Source: Hippopus hippopus (taxonomy: Eukaryota > Mollusca > Bivalvia > Cardiida > Cardiidae). Taken from it: a DNA stretch of 64,000 bases. A program made the position numbers and the translations under genes. The notes below the pieces were generated by a model. That model worked only from the letters and a program-made list of their open reading frames with translations, made no database searches and was not told where the DNA came from. How positions within the stretch are numbered: the stretch's first letter is position 1; every line of letters starts with the position of its first letter. Of this stretch, positions 1 to 9,973 are shown piece after piece. Location: assembly GCA_946811185.2 (NCBI GenBank), contig OX328099.1:67956714-68020713 (forward strand), in the 5' to 3' direction.

Positions 1-21
1 ATTACAAATTCATCTCCTTAA

Positions 22-238
22 ACTTTACCGAACAATCCTGTGTTTTAACGACCCCAAGGAAGAAGGACTTTGAAGACATTGTTAGAAAGGAGGAATGCTG
101 GTAACCAGCATTTTCTTCTTTTTCCCACAATGTTTTCTGATGTTTCAAACACAAATTCTATCATGTAATCTCTTTGATATCTTACTTATTGCCAACAGAT
201 GCTTTCGATATGAACAAGTTTTGTTGTATGGTAAAGGA
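22..238. repeat. TTAA-hairpin MITE (family A), copy 1
   Basis: First of about 50 copies by my reading of a 200-235 bp non-autonomous element, called family A here. Ends read roughly CYCTTTACCA inward from both sides and are flanked by TTAA. The centre is a near-perfect inverted repeat of about 65 bp built around GCTGGTAACCAGC, with purine-rich GGGAAAAGGAGAAAATG on one side and its complement on the other. The TTAA duplication plus 5'-CC(C/T) ends is the piggyBac-superfamily signature (known for the family); assignment to piggyBac is inference. This copy shares TTAA 239-242 with the next one. Confidence 0.85.
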
Positions 239-242
239 TTAA

Positions 243-470
243 CCATTTACCAAACAATCTCATGTTCTAATGATCCTAAGAAAGAAGACCTTTGAAAATA
301 TTGTGAGAAAAGGAGAAAATACTAGTTACCAGCATTTTCTCCTTTTCCCTCAATGCTTTCTAACCTATCCGAGAGCTTATGCTCATTTGCACCAATTTTG
401 AATTTGTCACCTGAAGGTGTTCTGAATTTGGAAGAGCTGAAGAGGCTAAAATTTGTTGTATGGTAAATAA
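243..470. repeat. TTAA-hairpin MITE (family A), tandem copy 2
   Basis: Lies directly against copy 1 with a single TTAA (239-242) between them and ends at TTAA 471-474. This is what is expected if one copy inserted into the duplicated target of the other. The core hairpin is at about 312-350. Confidence 0.85.
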
Positions 471-691
471 TTAAATTATTCAGTACTCCAGGGACCCATT
501 ACACAGGATTGTTTGGTAAAGAGTTAGATGCCCTAAGCTTACCACTGGTCTGTGGATGGGGTGGCTGTCTCTTTCTGATGGACAGGAGGATGACAAACAA
601 TACCAATGGAATGAACAGCTCAAACAAGAGGACAAACTGAAACAAACAAAAGAAGCAATGAAAGATATTTTTATCAGAGACAGATTATTAA

Positions 692-882
692 CTCTTAACC
701 ACACAATCCCTAATATTAACATCCCTGAGGAAGAAGCCTTTTGGTAACCAGCATTTTCTCCTTTTCTCACAATGTTTTATGTCCTATCACAGACAAATCT
801 TACCATTCAATGAATGTTTAATTTGTCAACCGCAAGTTCTTTCAGTTTAAATCAGTCAGAAATTTTGTCGTTTGATAAAGAG
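692..882. repeat. TTAA-hairpin MITE (family A), left hairpin arm deleted
   Basis: Bounded by TTAA at 688-691 and 883-886. The left arm of the central hairpin is missing, so the sequence jumps from AAGCCTTTTGG straight to ACCAGCATTTTCTCC. The right-hand TTAA is shared with the family E element that follows. Confidence 0.8.
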
Positions 883-1067
883 TTAAAGGCCAAGTAGCAG
901 CCAAAAGTAAACAACGGGGGTATAAAAATACATTTTAATTAAATCATACTATTTAAAAGTATGAAAATTATTGTGAATAAGACAATCTGTTTTTGTATGG
1001 TTGGTCCAAAGGCAGTTGCTGGTAGAAAAATGAATTTCAAAACCACCTAAAAAGTAAACAATAGATA

Positions 1068-2406
1068 CGAGGGTTGTTCAATATGTAATGTGTATTGTAC
1101 GATATCTCAAAAGCATTCGACTCAAATAGTGAAATGAACATTACATCCCTTCAAAGTATTCTCCGCGGTTTGAAATACATAATTTCAATCTCTGAATCCA
1201 TTTCTGAAATGCGTCACGGTATTCTGATTTAGGTAGACCTCTGAGGCACTGACTGATGGCTGAGCCAAGGGCTTGTCCGGACTTGTTACGACGACCAGAT
1301 AAGAACTTTTTAAGTTTTGGAAAAAGGAAAAAGTCGCATGGGGCTAGATCTGGAGAGTATGGTGGGTGTGGCAAGACGGTAACCTTCTCCGACTTCAAAA
1401 ATTGCTTCACAAGCTCAGATGTATGTGATGGAGCATCATCATGAAGTAGACGAACATGCCTAAATCCTGACACAGGGCGTCGTTTAAGATAATATTTCTT
1501 GACCATTTTTAGTATAACATCTCGGTAATACCGACCTGTAACACTTTTGCCCTTCGGCACCGGAATTTGTACGGCTATACCATCACATGAGAAGAATATG
1601 CAATAAAGAACCTTCTTTGTGCTTGTGCTTCTTTTGGCAACTACAGGCCTTCTACCGTGTTTAGTTAGCCATTTTTTGTTTCGAATTTTTCTTACTGGTT
1701 CGAAATAGTGAACCCATGTTTTGTCACCAGTAACAATGTTTGCAAATTGTCTTTGATTGAATTTGGGAAACATTTTGAGCAATTGCTTAGCGGTTTGTAC
1801 TCGTACCCGTTTTTGGTCGTCTGTCAATATATGAGGTATCCATCTGGCAGAAATCTTTCGTACTTTCAAAATACGCTTCAAAATGAAATGCACCCGCGAT
1901 AGCGATATGCCAACAGCGTTGGCAATATCACGAATCATGTATCTGCCATCACTTTCAATTATTTCCCTGACTTTTGAGACATTTGCCTTGCCTGTTAAAG
2001 TCACAGGTCGGCCAGATTTTGCTGCATCTTTGACGGACTCTGTGCCAGTCAAAAATTTCTTTCTCCAACTACGAACTGTCTCATAAGATACCTTATCAGA
2101 CCCATAAACTTCCCCCAATTCAGTAAAAATCTGCATTACCGAATGACCGAGTTTTGTGCGAACTTTTATATAAGCTCTAATTTCTTCAATATTCTTAATC
2201 CATTTCCCAACCATTTTTACAACAGTGGTCAACGACTAGCTCTATTGAAATGACTGTAAGTTTAAAACTATGTGGAGCTGAAGGCTCGTGTTTATATCGT
2301 TGGAAAGGTATTGAATAGAGCTATTCAAGCATATCATCATCCACGAAATCGTGCAAAGCGTTATCGCGCTGTGGTACAATACACATTACATATCGAACAG
2401 CCCTCG
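1068..2406 (-). mobile_element. Complete mariner-family DNA transposon
   Basis: A 1339-bp element with 33-bp terminal inverted repeats at 1068-1100 and 2374-2406, beginning CGAGGGTTGTTCAATATG; 31 of 33 positions agree between the two ends. It is flanked by the TA target duplication typical of Tc1/mariner (1066-1067 and 2407-2408). It contains one uninterrupted transposase gene on the minus strand. Length, ends, TA duplication and open gene all fit a young and possibly mobile copy. It landed inside a family E TTAA MITE, so it is younger than that insertion. Confidence 0.95.
1141..2232 (-). CDS. Mariner transposase, intact, D,D34D
   Basis: A 363-residue transposase, slightly longer than the usual 340-350; translation may really start at Met7, just before GKWIKNIEEIRAY. 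The N-terminal half (about 10-120) is the paired helix-turn-helix DNA-binding region with an SGRPV linker at 73-77. The mariner WVPHxL-type motif is present as RWIPHIL (130-136). The catalytic triad is complete: D170 in TGDKTW, D265 in LLHDDAPSH and D300 in YSPDLAPCDFF. Spacing D265-D300 leaves 34 residues, which defines mariner rather than Tc1. There is no frameshift or internal stop. It cuts and pastes its own element at TA sites in the nucleus. Whether it is active cannot be told from sequence. Confidence 0.95.
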   Translation of the reverse strand: MTTVVKMVGKWIKNIEEIRAYIKVRTKLGHSVMQIFTELGEVYGSDKVSYETVRSWRKKFLTGTESVKDAAKSGRPVTLTGKANVSKVREIIESDGRYMIRDIANAVGISLSRVHFILKRILKVRKISARWIPHILTDDQKRVRVQTAKQLLKMFPKFNQRQFANIVTGDKTWVHYFEPVRKIRNKKWLTKHGRRPVVAKRSTSTKKVLYCIFFSCDGIAVQIPVPKGKSVTGRYYRDVILKMVKKYYLKRRPVSGFRHVRLLHDDAPSHTSELVKQFLKSEKVTVLPHPPYSPDLAPCDFFLFPKLKKFLSGRRNKSGQALGSAISQCLRGLPKSEYRDAFQKWIQRLKLCISNRGEYFEGM

Positions 2407-2609
2407 TACATGTAGTCTCAGTGACTTGGCAACTTCTGGCCTTCTTTAAAAATTAATCTTTCTGCCAGTGACTAACACTGGGACTGACCGCACAATAACA
2501 GATTGTCATTTTCATAATAATTCCGATGCTTTTAGTTGTATGATTAAAATTCAAATGCATTTTGACACCCGCATTGTTTTCTTTTAGCTGGTATTGGAGC
2601 TTTAACAAA

Positions 2610-2915
2610 CAATTCAACCATGCTCTGTGAAAAGCAGGTTTAATGCATCTGCAAAAAGTATCCACGTATGTCAGCCTCTTCAGTCCTCGCAGGCTGACCT
2701 GTGTTAAAAACTCTCTGCTTTCAGTTGCGTCTATTTTCTGCATGTCCCCTCATGGTTCAGATGGTAGTTAAAGAAAACGGATTATGCAACAACTTGCAAG
2801 GTAAAACAGTAGTAATGGAGATGAGCCTAGGGATATATTACTACATTACTACTTTCAATGCAACATAGAGATGCATTAAACCCCCTTTGGCAAGAGCATA
2901 ATTCACTCTTTTCCC
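2610..2915. repeat. Family C MITE (GAGCCATGCTCTG ends), diverged
   Basis: Family C is a 260-290 bp element with about 30-bp inverted ends reading GAGCCATGCTCTGTGAAAA and then GGGGGCTTAATGCATCT. An inner hairpin is built on GTCAGCCTGCGCAG and its complement. Here the left end is at about 2617 (ACCATGCTCTGTG), the hairpin at about 2665-2700, and the right end AGATGCATTAAACCCCC at about 2870-2886. Confidence 0.7.
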
Positions 2916-2920
2916 TTTAA

Positions 2921-3120
2921 CAAGCAAACCAGTGTTTTACCAATACTGAAGACAAAGGCTCTTTAAAAAAAAATGATATAAAAAGGAGAAAATGCTGGTA
3001 ACCAGCATTTTCTCTCTTTATATCATGTTTTTTACTGTTTCCGACGCAAATTCATCTACTTGAGCCAGATTTGATTAGTTATCTGCAAAATTTAATGCTC
3101 TCAGCTGCACGGCAAAGGAA
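2921..3120. repeat. TTAA-hairpin MITE (family A), diverged
   Basis: Central palindrome at about 2970-3030, running from ATGATATAAAAAGGAG through GCTGGTAACCAGC to CTCTTTATATCAT. The outer stem differs from the consensus on both arms (GATATAAA against TTTATATC), a compensated change. TTAA at 2917-2920; the right end is decayed. Confidence 0.65.
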
Positions 3121-3204
3121 CCTAATTTGTTTTTTCTTAATTACTAAAATAACATCAAGTACAGATTTTCACCAGAGAGCATAACCCTTTACCAAACATG
3201 ATTC

Positions 3205-3350
3205 ATTGTATTGGAGTTTAACGCTGTTTTAACAGCCTAGGTCATATCACGGCAGTCAGTGCACCTACACATGTTTTTACTGGCTTTCTCACACCAGTAC
3301 TGATACAACTTTCTTTTCAAGTCCATGACTACTTTTCTCATATGCATCGG
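3205..3350 (-). repeat. tRNA-derived SINE fragment, 3' part
   Basis: Minus-strand piece of the SINE also seen at 5192-5456 and 34350-34596. It starts with the tail complement GGAGTTTAACGC and runs through CACACCAGTACTGA; the tRNA-like head is missing. The following 3350-3456 looks like the right half of a family A MITE. Confidence 0.6.
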
Positions 3351-3458
3351 AGGCATTTTGTCCTTTTTATGCAATGTTTTACTACCATTTTAAAAGCAAA
3401 GCAAATCCCATCATTTGAGCCACAATTAATTTGTTGTCTGCAAAGTCTGTAAATCTAA

Positions 3459-3677
3459 CCCTTTGCCACACAATCCTGAGTTTTCTGACCCTGTTACAGT
3501 TGGCTTTAGAAAACATTTTGGGAAAAAGGAAAAAATGCTGGTATCCAGCATTTTCTCTTTTTCTCACAATGTTTTCTGCTCTATCACAGAACTGAAGCTC
3601 CTTCCTACAGGTTTTGAATTTGTCAACTGGAGATGTTTCCAATTTAAGAAAGTCTAAACTTTGCCATTTGGGAAACG
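3459..3677. repeat. TTAA-hairpin MITE (family A)
   Basis: Starts CCCTTTGCCACACAATCC and ends before TTAA 3678-3681. The core GCTGGTATCCAGC has a single-base change in the loop. The TTAA at the left is mutated to CTAA. Confidence 0.8.
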
Positions 3678-3845
3678 ATTAAACAATTCTAAAACTTTGT
3701 TGCCAGGTAAAGAGGTAAACCTGTATGTTTATGCCTTAGTTCTTTCACAACTAAATAAACAAATGGCATTCTTTCAAAGGCTGAAATACAATACCTCTGC
3801 AAGATAAAGAGAGATTTCAGTCATAAATTTAGAATACAGCAGTGG

Positions 3846-3917
3846 ATAGAGTAGATCAGAGATCAGACTGCACATTCTGTGCAGTCTGATGTTGATCTAC
3901 ACTGTCCACAAAAGCTT
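3846..3917. repeat. Family B hairpin (GATCAGACTGCAC)
   Basis: Family B hairpins pair GTAGATCAAGATCAGACTG with its complement, closed by a GTGCAG-type stem. About 20 copies are recognisable in the window. This copy pairs GTAGATCAGAGATCAGACTG with CAGTCTGATGTTGATCTAC and is followed by ACTGTCC. Confidence 0.75.
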
Positions 3918-4145
3918 CTGGTGTTGTCTATGGTATGGTTATGCCTTAAAAGCATACAAGGTAATTTATTACAGCAGGTTTCCGTTGAGACAACTTCAAT
4001 TTATATAATCAATGCTCCTGCCTCTGATGTATCACAGATACAATATCTCCCTTGTAAACAGATCTGCAATCAACTACAGCAGCACACAGGTATTAGTTAT
4101 GTTTATATTCTAATGCACAGGTAAGGTAGATTGATTGATTGTATG

Positions 4146-4441
4146 GTTTTTAATGTTGTTTTCAACATTATTTCAGTCATACTGCTGTGGCCACTGCACG
4201 TATCCATGCTTTCCTGGAACTTCTTTATACCAGTACTTTGCACAATTTTCTTCCCAAGTCACTAGCTGCTTTTCAACATAACCATCCCGGAAACATCGAT
4301 CAACAATAAAAGAGGAATACATCCTGTCGCAATGACTATCATCAATCCTTGGAAAGAAATAAGCAGAGCTTGGGATTTGAATTAGCAACCCTCTGGGTTC
4401 CGAAGTCCTGTACACTATCGACTGTTCTACCATGGCTCGGG
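4146..4441 (-). repeat. tRNA-derived SINE, complete, minus strand
   Basis: The 5' tRNA-like head is at the high-coordinate end (box B about 4383-4396, head ending GCCATGGTAG on the minus strand). The body contains the complement of CCAGTGACTTGG and of CATGGATA. The 3' tail at 4146-4175 reads GTTGAAAACAACATTAAAA on the minus strand. Same family as 17765, 18039 and 30998. The tail shared across bivalve SINEs suggests the MetaSINE group (inference). Confidence 0.7.
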
Positions 4442-4494
4442 TCACAGGCAAGGTAAATATAACAGGTGATAAAAGCTGTGATTTTCATATTAAG

Positions 4495-4682
4495 GTCTCT
4501 ATTCAACAACCATTCTAAAGAACATTCTTAGTCTTATTCTCCAAGTTTATCTTTTGAAAGTAACACAACTTCTGAATGGCTTAACCAAATGGTTTAGCTA
4601 ATCAGAACTGTGTTACTTTCAAATTTAGAAAATTCTTGAGAATAAGCCATGGAATGTTCTTCAGAATGGTTTGTGAATACCG
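4495..4682. repeat. Palindromic MITE family D (CCAAT palindrome)
   Basis: An approximately 190-bp inverted repeat. Arms begin TCAACAACCATTCTAAAG and end, inverted, CTTCAGAATGGTTTGTGA. The centre holds AACTTCTGAATGGCTTAACC and its partner. Other copies lie at 34914-35336 and 52888-53088, where the centre carries facing ATTGG/CCAAT boxes. Confidence 0.75.
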
Positions 4683-4847
4683 CCCAGATGCTTTTAGTCA
4701 TTGACGCATTTGAAACTAATTTGAAGCAAGCAACTTTGAAATCATCCTCTTAAGATCAGGCCGAATATTCTGATCTTGATCAGCCAAAACGAAAGTAAAA
4801 GCAGCCAGAACTAGTGCTTATAACTAAACCCCATATCATTGCTGAAA

Positions 4848-5053
4848 TTTTAGATTTCACCTAGTTCAAAACAATTGCAGACAACCAATTTAATATGGCT
4901 AAAACATTAGGATTTGGCTTTGAAAGGAAAGAAAACATTTTGGAAAAAAGGAGAAAATACTGGAGACCAGCATTTTCTCCTTTTCCCACAATGTTTCAAT
5001 GTAAAAGACATCTGCTTCAGGGTGCTTACATCCCGGGATTGTTTGGTAAAAGG
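4848..5053. repeat. TTAA-hairpin MITE (family A), reverse orientation
   Basis: Right boundary is GGTAAAAGG before TTAA 5054-5057. The left end is decayed (TTCAAAACAATTGCAGAC is recognisable). The core reads ATACTGGAGACCAGCAT at about 4955-4975. Confidence 0.75.
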
Positions 5054-5191
5054 TTAAAATGGCATGCAATAAGAACACATTTTACAAGGTTTTGTTAAAA
5101 CCTTAACAAAAAGATGATAATACATAAATTGTATTATAATTTACATAAATTTGTACTCATAAACTTTATTGCTTCGTAACGTCTCACAGTA

Positions 5192-5456
5192 GCCTGACTG
5201 GGTAGCTCAGTGGTTAGCTTATCTGACTCATGACCTGGTGGATGCAGGTTCTATACCTGGTTGAGCCAAACTTTCTTTCCGACGATTTTTTTCACCTCTC
5301 AACTCTGATGCATGTGAGGAAAGTAGCCAGTTGCTTGAAAAGAAAGTCGTGACAGTACTGGTGTGAGAAAGCAAGGAAACACATGCACTGACTGCTTAGT
5401 TATGACCTAAGCTGTTGAAATGGCGTTAAACTCCAATACAAACCAATACAAAGTCC
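5192..5456 (+). repeat. tRNA-derived SINE, complete
   Basis: A tRNA-like head at about 5197-5268 has a box A-type GGTAGCTCAGTGGTTAG and a box B-type GGTTCTATACC. The body at 5270-5400 has AAAGTAGCCAGT and CAGTACTGGTGTGAGAAAG. The tail at about 5415-5456 reads TGTTGAAATGGCGTTAAAC followed by short AT repeats. These internal promoter boxes would drive RNA polymerase III transcription. Second SINE subfamily, with relatives at 3205 and 34350. Confidence 0.75.
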
Positions 5457-5554
5457 TTCAGGGTTAATCAATCATAACTGTGTCATCATCATGACTATCA
5501 TAACCAATTGTCCTGTCAGTCACAACTGATGAAAAATGTCAACCGCACTCTTAA

Positions 5555-5775
5555 CCCTTTACCACATAATCCCGAGTTTTAACGACCCTGAGAGAGAAAC
5601 TTTTTGAAAACATTGTGGGAAAAGGAGAAAATGCTGGTAACCAGCATTTTCTCCTTTTCCAACAATGTTTTCTATCCTATGAAAGACAAAATCCATCGTT
5701 TTAGCCACACTGAAACTGTAGTCCGCAAATGTTTTTAATTTGGACAAGTTTACGATTTTGTCCTGTGGTAAAGAG
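5555..5775. repeat. TTAA-hairpin MITE (family A), complete reference copy
   Basis: 221 bp between TTAA 5551-5554 and TTAA 5776-5779. Starts CCCTTTACCACATAATCCC and ends GTGGTAAAGAG. The core at about 5607-5670 pairs AAAACATTGTGGGAAAAGG with its complement around GCTGGTAACCAGC. Best-preserved copy for building a consensus. Confidence 0.9.
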
Positions 5776-6184
5776 TTAACTGTATGCACTATCATGACAC
5801 TGAACTCTAGTTTCGTATAACTTGTGCTATAATCTTTTGAAACAAATTTACAGCAAATGTCTATGAACATTATCCTTGTAAGTACATGTAACTGATAATC
5901 AACATTAGGGTTTAGAACATGAATATAAAAATACAGTATAGTCTATATGATGTGGTAAACTGGCCAAACTGCTCATTTTGAAAAATTTCTTCCTTTGCCA
6001 CAATGTTTTTCAAAAGTGGTCTGCTGTATGACAAAATATCTGGTATGCAGGTAGTAATGGGAAACAAGACTCAGAGTAGCAACATTGTTTCTTGTTCAGT
6101 TTGTATGAAGTACATGTATGACTCATCTTGAAACTCATACATGAAGTAAGCAGTATAAGCCATTTTATAGACAGTGGCAGTTAC

Positions 6185-6240
6185 TGTAGATCAAAGTAAG
6201 ACTGCACAAAACATACAGTTTGATCTTCTATTGCCAATAT
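6185..6240. repeat. Family B hairpin, decayed
   Basis: GTAGATCAAAGTAAGACTGC and the facing GCATACAGTTTGATC-like partner are still recognisable but several pairs are lost. Confidence 0.5.
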
Positions 6241-6424
6241 CTTGTAACATGTTAAAGAGATATGTACATACATGTCATAGGCTGTTGGTTCCGAATATTT
6301 TACACTATTAAGTACATTTCACATTGTCCAAGAATATTTTACATAGTTCAATGGATATTGGCAGTGGATCAAAGATAAGACTGCTTGTTTCTAGCAATTT
6401 TTCCTTTCCCTAAAATATTTGAGC

Positions 6425-6695
6425 AATGTTCTGTGAATAGGGAGCTTAATGCATCGGCAAAAAGTATTGACCCATGTCAGCCTGCACAGTTCGAGCACGC
6501 TGACATCAGTCAAAACTTTTTTGGACTTGTAAATTTTCTGCATGGCAAAGGACCATTCTACCTCCAGATCAAGTTGATTATTAAACTAAGTGGATATTAT
6601 GGATCTGCCATCATATGATGACTTGCTTGGTAAAATGCATCATGGAAATGTGTTAAAACTCCTTTTGTCAGAGCACTGTTCATTTATAAAAGTCT
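6425..6695. repeat. Family C MITE, full length but diverged
   Basis: Left end GAGCAATGTTCTGTGAATAG, hairpin at about 6475-6515 (GTCAGCCTGCACAG against its partner), right end CTCCTTTTGTCAGAGCAC at about 6660-6680. Internal TGGATATTATGGATCTGCC matches the 26150 and 42093 copies. Confidence 0.75.
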
Positions 6696-6774
6696 GCTAC
6701 AAGACAAAGTAAGTTGTCTCTAGCTCATAACATATCAGATAACAGTCAAATTTGCACATGATGAAAAAAGTTAA

Positions 6775-7000
6775 CTCTTTACCAAACAACAAGTTTTTAG
6801 ACTCAATCAAATTCAAAGCATTTGCAGACAACAAATTAAATGTACGGTACCTCAAATGATGATTTCTGTCTTAGGGTAGAAAACAATATGGGAAAAGGAG
6901 AAAATGTTGGTTACATAAACCAGCATTTTCTCCTTTTCCCACAATGTTTTCAAAAGGCTTCTTCCTTAAGGTCATTAAAACTTGGGATTGTGTGGTAGAG
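6775..7000. repeat. TTAA-hairpin MITE (family A), enlarged loop
   Basis: TTAA at 6771-6774 and 7001-7004. The hairpin tip carries extra bases (GGTTACATAAACC instead of GGTAACC) that themselves pair, so the stem is kept although the loop grew. Confidence 0.85.
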
Positions 7001-7092
7001 TTAATCCAAGGATAAATGAATGCATGAAATTGATACAGAGTATAATACTAGCATCCTGTTTAAAAAAGATTATCAAAATTATCTCTAATTTA

Positions 7093-7252
7093 CCCCTTCA
7101 CCAAACGATCCAGCATTTTAGAACCCTGTAGAAATTGTTCAGGTAAACAGGATTTTTTCCTTTTCCCACATTGCCTACCTTCTCAGAAACAGTTCCTATT
7201 ATCCGTTTGTTGTCTGAAAATGCTCTCAAAATGGAAGAATTTAAGTTATATT
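7093..7252. repeat. TTAA-hairpin MITE (family A), partial
   Basis: Left end CCCTTCACCAAACGATCC and right-half motifs are present; the left arm of the core is mostly deleted. Confidence 0.6.
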
Positions 7253-7324
7253 TTTAGCAAGCAATGGCTGCTATTCAGAATTTCCTAATCTCAACTAACT
7301 TTGACATTAATTTGTCACTGAATG

Positions 7325-7530
7325 AACCCTTGACAAAACAATTAAGAGTTTAACAAACCTAAAGAAGAAGGCTTTTGAAAACATTGGGGAAAACAGGAAA
7401 AAATGCTGGTAACTGGCATTTTCCCCACAAATGTTTTCTACCCGTTCCAAGACAAATGTCAACACTGAGATACATTTATCTGCAATTGCTTCAATTTAGA
7501 GCAGATAAAAATTTTGTCTGTGGCAAGCAG
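7325..7530. repeat. TTAA-hairpin MITE (family A)
   Basis: Core AAAAAATGCTGGTAACTGGC; right end GGCAAGCAG before TTAA 7531-7534, shared with the next copy. Confidence 0.75.
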
Positions 7531-7534
7531 TTAA

Positions 7535-7765
7535 CTCTTTAACATACAACAGATATGTATACCTGTCCAAATTGCAAGTCCAAATTGAGTTATTTGCAGA
7601 TGACAAATTAAATCTTGCCCAATGATGGAGTTTGTATTCGATAGGGTAGAAAACATCGAGGGAAAAGGAGAAAATGCTGGTTACCAGCATTTTCTCCTTT
7701 TCCCACACTATTTTCAAAAGGCTTCTTTCCCAGGTTGTTAAAAAGAGGCATTGAATGGTAGAGGG
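7535..7765. repeat. TTAA-hairpin MITE (family A), tandem, reverse orientation
   Basis: 231 bp between TTAA 7531-7534 and 7766-7769. Opposite orientation to the preceding copy, with which it shares one TTAA. The core is a perfect GGAGAAAATGCTGGTTACC palindrome. Confidence 0.85.
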
Positions 7766-8063
7766 TTAAGTAAGTTGATAGAAGGCAAACCAACAACAAA
7801 GAGGAACGATTATTGTACGAAACCATTATTTTGTCAATGGTATTTCCTTTATGGGCTATGTAGCCTCTTAAGGTATTTTTTGATTTCAGGCAAAGGTTTC
7901 ACAAAGACTTGTGGGAATGTCACAAGATAAATAACACAAGACAACTATAAGAATCTGTATTTAAATCAGTATGATCATAAGCCACTGAAACTGCATTGGT
8001 CTTTATTACAGAATAGTGAATACTGAAGTTTTCATTGAGCAATCATCAGAAACCATTACTAAC

Positions 8064-8501
8064 TAGAGCTATCACAAAGCTGACAAATACTCCCCATCAG
8101 TCTTGTCACTGAAGCAGCACAATCAGATAACAGAAATGATTTTCAACACAAAGTCCATCTGTGACCTTGACTTTTGACCGATGTGACCCAAAAACAGTAA
8201 GGCACCTCCTTGGGTCATGAGCAACACCTGTATAGAGTTTCAGAAACCTAGGTCAAACAGCTATTGAGTTCGAGTACAAAAACAATTTTCTAACAAAGTT
8301 CACCTGTGACCTTGACCTTTGACCCAAAAACAATAGGGCACATCCTTGGGTCATAAGCAACACTTGTATAAAGTTTCAAGGTCCTGGGTCAAATGGCTTT
8401 TGAGTTAGAGCATGAAAATGAAACAGACGGATTGATGGACACACGGACGGACAGATATGGTGAAACCAGTATACCCCCTCTACTTTGTAGGTGGGGGTAT
8501 A
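8064..8501 (+). mobile_element. Helentron-like non-autonomous element (candidate)
   Basis: Begins near ACTAGAGCTATCACA and ends in the terminal hairpin ATACCCCCT/AGGTGGGGGTAT at about 8471-8501. Between them are two degenerate repeats of about 160 bp containing GTGACCTTGACTTTTGACC and GGGTCAT(G/A)AGCAACAC, then an ACGGACGGACAG run. This terminal hairpin and internal tandem layout is typical of Helentron-associated elements in molluscs (family knowledge); no coding capacity is present. The TGACCT(T)TGACC runs resemble nuclear-receptor half-sites. Confidence 0.55.
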
Positions 8502-8509
8502 AAGATATC

Positions 8510-8865
8510 ACATAGGCTACTGCCTCTATATAATTTGTAATAAACCATAGAGGCAGTCACCAATATGCTATTTATATGTAAACAGTATTCAATGATGGAC
8601 AAATGAAAATTTTAGTATTCTGTGATAGACCAATGGCTTTTCAGTGGCCTTTGGTATGATAGCGTCATATCTCATCTTGTAAAAGTAGACGAAATTACCA
8701 ACTGCATAACAAACATGTCATTATTTAAATGCAAGAAATTGCATCTTTCTACTAAATGTTAATGCACAGTTTCTTTTTGCTTGCTAAAAGGATAATATTT
8801 TATTCAGTTATCAGTGTTTATCAGTGTTTACAAGAATTTTTTATTTACTCCATAAAACAAGTAGA
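8510..8865. other. No recognised feature
   Basis: AT-rich unique-looking sequence. An imperfect short inverted repeat around 8515-8560 (ATAGGCTACTGCCTCTATA and its partner) is the only structure seen. Confidence 0.5.
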
Positions 8866-9024
8866 GGACATTTGTTTTTTTGGTGAAAGATTGAAATTTA
8901 TTTCAATGAGTGAACATCATCAGTAATATATGCACAAATGGCTATGCCATTCATGAAAATATTATCGATGATGTTCACGAGATGAAATTAATTTAAATCT
9001 TTCACAAAAAAAAAACAAGTGTTC
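8866..9024. repeat. Palindromic MITE (GTGAACATCATC stem)
   Basis: Inverted repeat of about 155 bp: TTTTTTTGGTGAAAGATT and GTGAACATCATC on the left face GATGATGTTCAC and AATCTTTCACAAAAAA on the right. The loop holds TGCACAAATGGCTATGCC. Only one copy in this window. Confidence 0.7.
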
Positions 9025-9026
9025 TA

Positions 9027-9380
9027 TTTATTTCATGCTTCTAAACCCTTTTTTGTTGGGATTTTTATCAAAATGCAGTACAATTGTTTTCGGTAATTCC
9101 CCATGGCGTATCCCCTCCACATAGCAATGCATTACAATTGTATGTTAAGCACGAGAAATGCACATGAATTATGTCTTATTTCTGTCTTGTTGAATGGTAT
9201 GCCCTGCTTACCTAGGTAACTAGTGCGTGGGAACTACTGTTTGCGCCTTCAATTGAGGAGTTAGAAAATATGAAATTGGTATTTTTCACTGGCCGTATCC
9301 ATGAAATATCAAACCATATTTCACCATTATTTCTTGATTAACTACTAAAAAGTATGAAATAAATCTACACGTGCCCCTTT
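9027..9380. repeat. Possible MITE with ATTTATTTCAT ends
   Basis: ATTTATTTCATGCTTCTA at the left faces TACTAAAAAGTATGAAATA at the right. The interior is unique. Boundaries and family are uncertain. Confidence 0.4.
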
Positions 9381-9384
9381 AAGG

Positions 9385-9745
9385 CTATATTTGACTAGTT
9401 TACAGCATTAAGTGCCTACTTGACCTAAAATCCATTTTTATACACCTGAAGTCCTGGGAACAACATAACCCTAAGACTGCTAGGTTCAACCCTGTGCACT
9501 TTGAAAACAGTGTATATATCAAGATCAGAAGCACTCAGTATGCTGTCTGATCTTGAACCTCACTAGCTGACACAATGTGATTTTTCTAGTGAAAAGAACA
9601 TAATCACAATTTTAACTGACTTTCCTCTTCATCCTGCAGGTAACTGTTTGTAGATAGTGAAAAAGTCTAATTTATTTATTTAGCAGTGAAACAGTTCATT
9701 TGTTTTTTGCTATTTACTTCAAATTTTCATTTGATTTATTTAGCA
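9385..9745. other. Gap with one decayed family B hairpin
   Basis: A degenerate family B stem (ATCAAGATCAGAAGCACT against CTGTCTGATCTTGAAC) lies at about 9515-9575. Nothing else is recognised. Confidence 0.45.
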
Positions 9746-9751
9746 GTTTAA

Positions 9752-9973
9752 CTCTTTACAAGATGACAAAATTTTAGACTTGTCAAAACTGAAAGCATTT
9801 CAGACAATAAATTAAATATGCTCAAAAAAATCAGGTATTTTTTTAGGAAGGATTGAAAACATTGTAAGAAAAGGAGAACATGCTAGTTACCGGCATTTTT
9901 CTCCCTAACCCACAATGTTTTCAACAGCTTCCCACTTCAAGGTCACTAAAACATGGGATTGTTTGGTAAAGGG
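9752..9973. repeat. TTAA-hairpin MITE (family A), reverse orientation
   Basis: Follows TTAA 9748-9751 and ends GGTAAAGGG before TTGA. The core carries changes on both arms (GGAGAACATGCTAGTTACC). Confidence 0.8.

Larger units (their letters stand above)
887..2601. repeat. TTAA MITE family E, interrupted by a mariner element
   Basis: A 370-bp TTAA-flanked palindromic MITE (TTAA at 883-886 and 2602-2605) with ends AGGCCAAGTAGCAGCC and, inverted, TATTGGAGCT. Its two halves are 887-1065 and 2409-2601, and they match the uninterrupted copies at 35603-35962 and 44648-45013. Shared features include GTAAAC near the ends, ATTGTGAA(T/G)A(A/T)GACAATCTG, and CTGCCAG(T/C)GACTAAC in inverted orientation. 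The mariner at 1068-2406 sits in the middle. Right-hand TTAA is present in all three copies; left-hand TTAA is intact only here. Confidence 0.75.

Noticed and set aside
480..770. Many 60-130 residue frames containing GKGENAGYQHFLLFPQCF-like wording
   Set aside because: This recurring peptide is just the translation of the TTAA-hairpin MITE palindrome.
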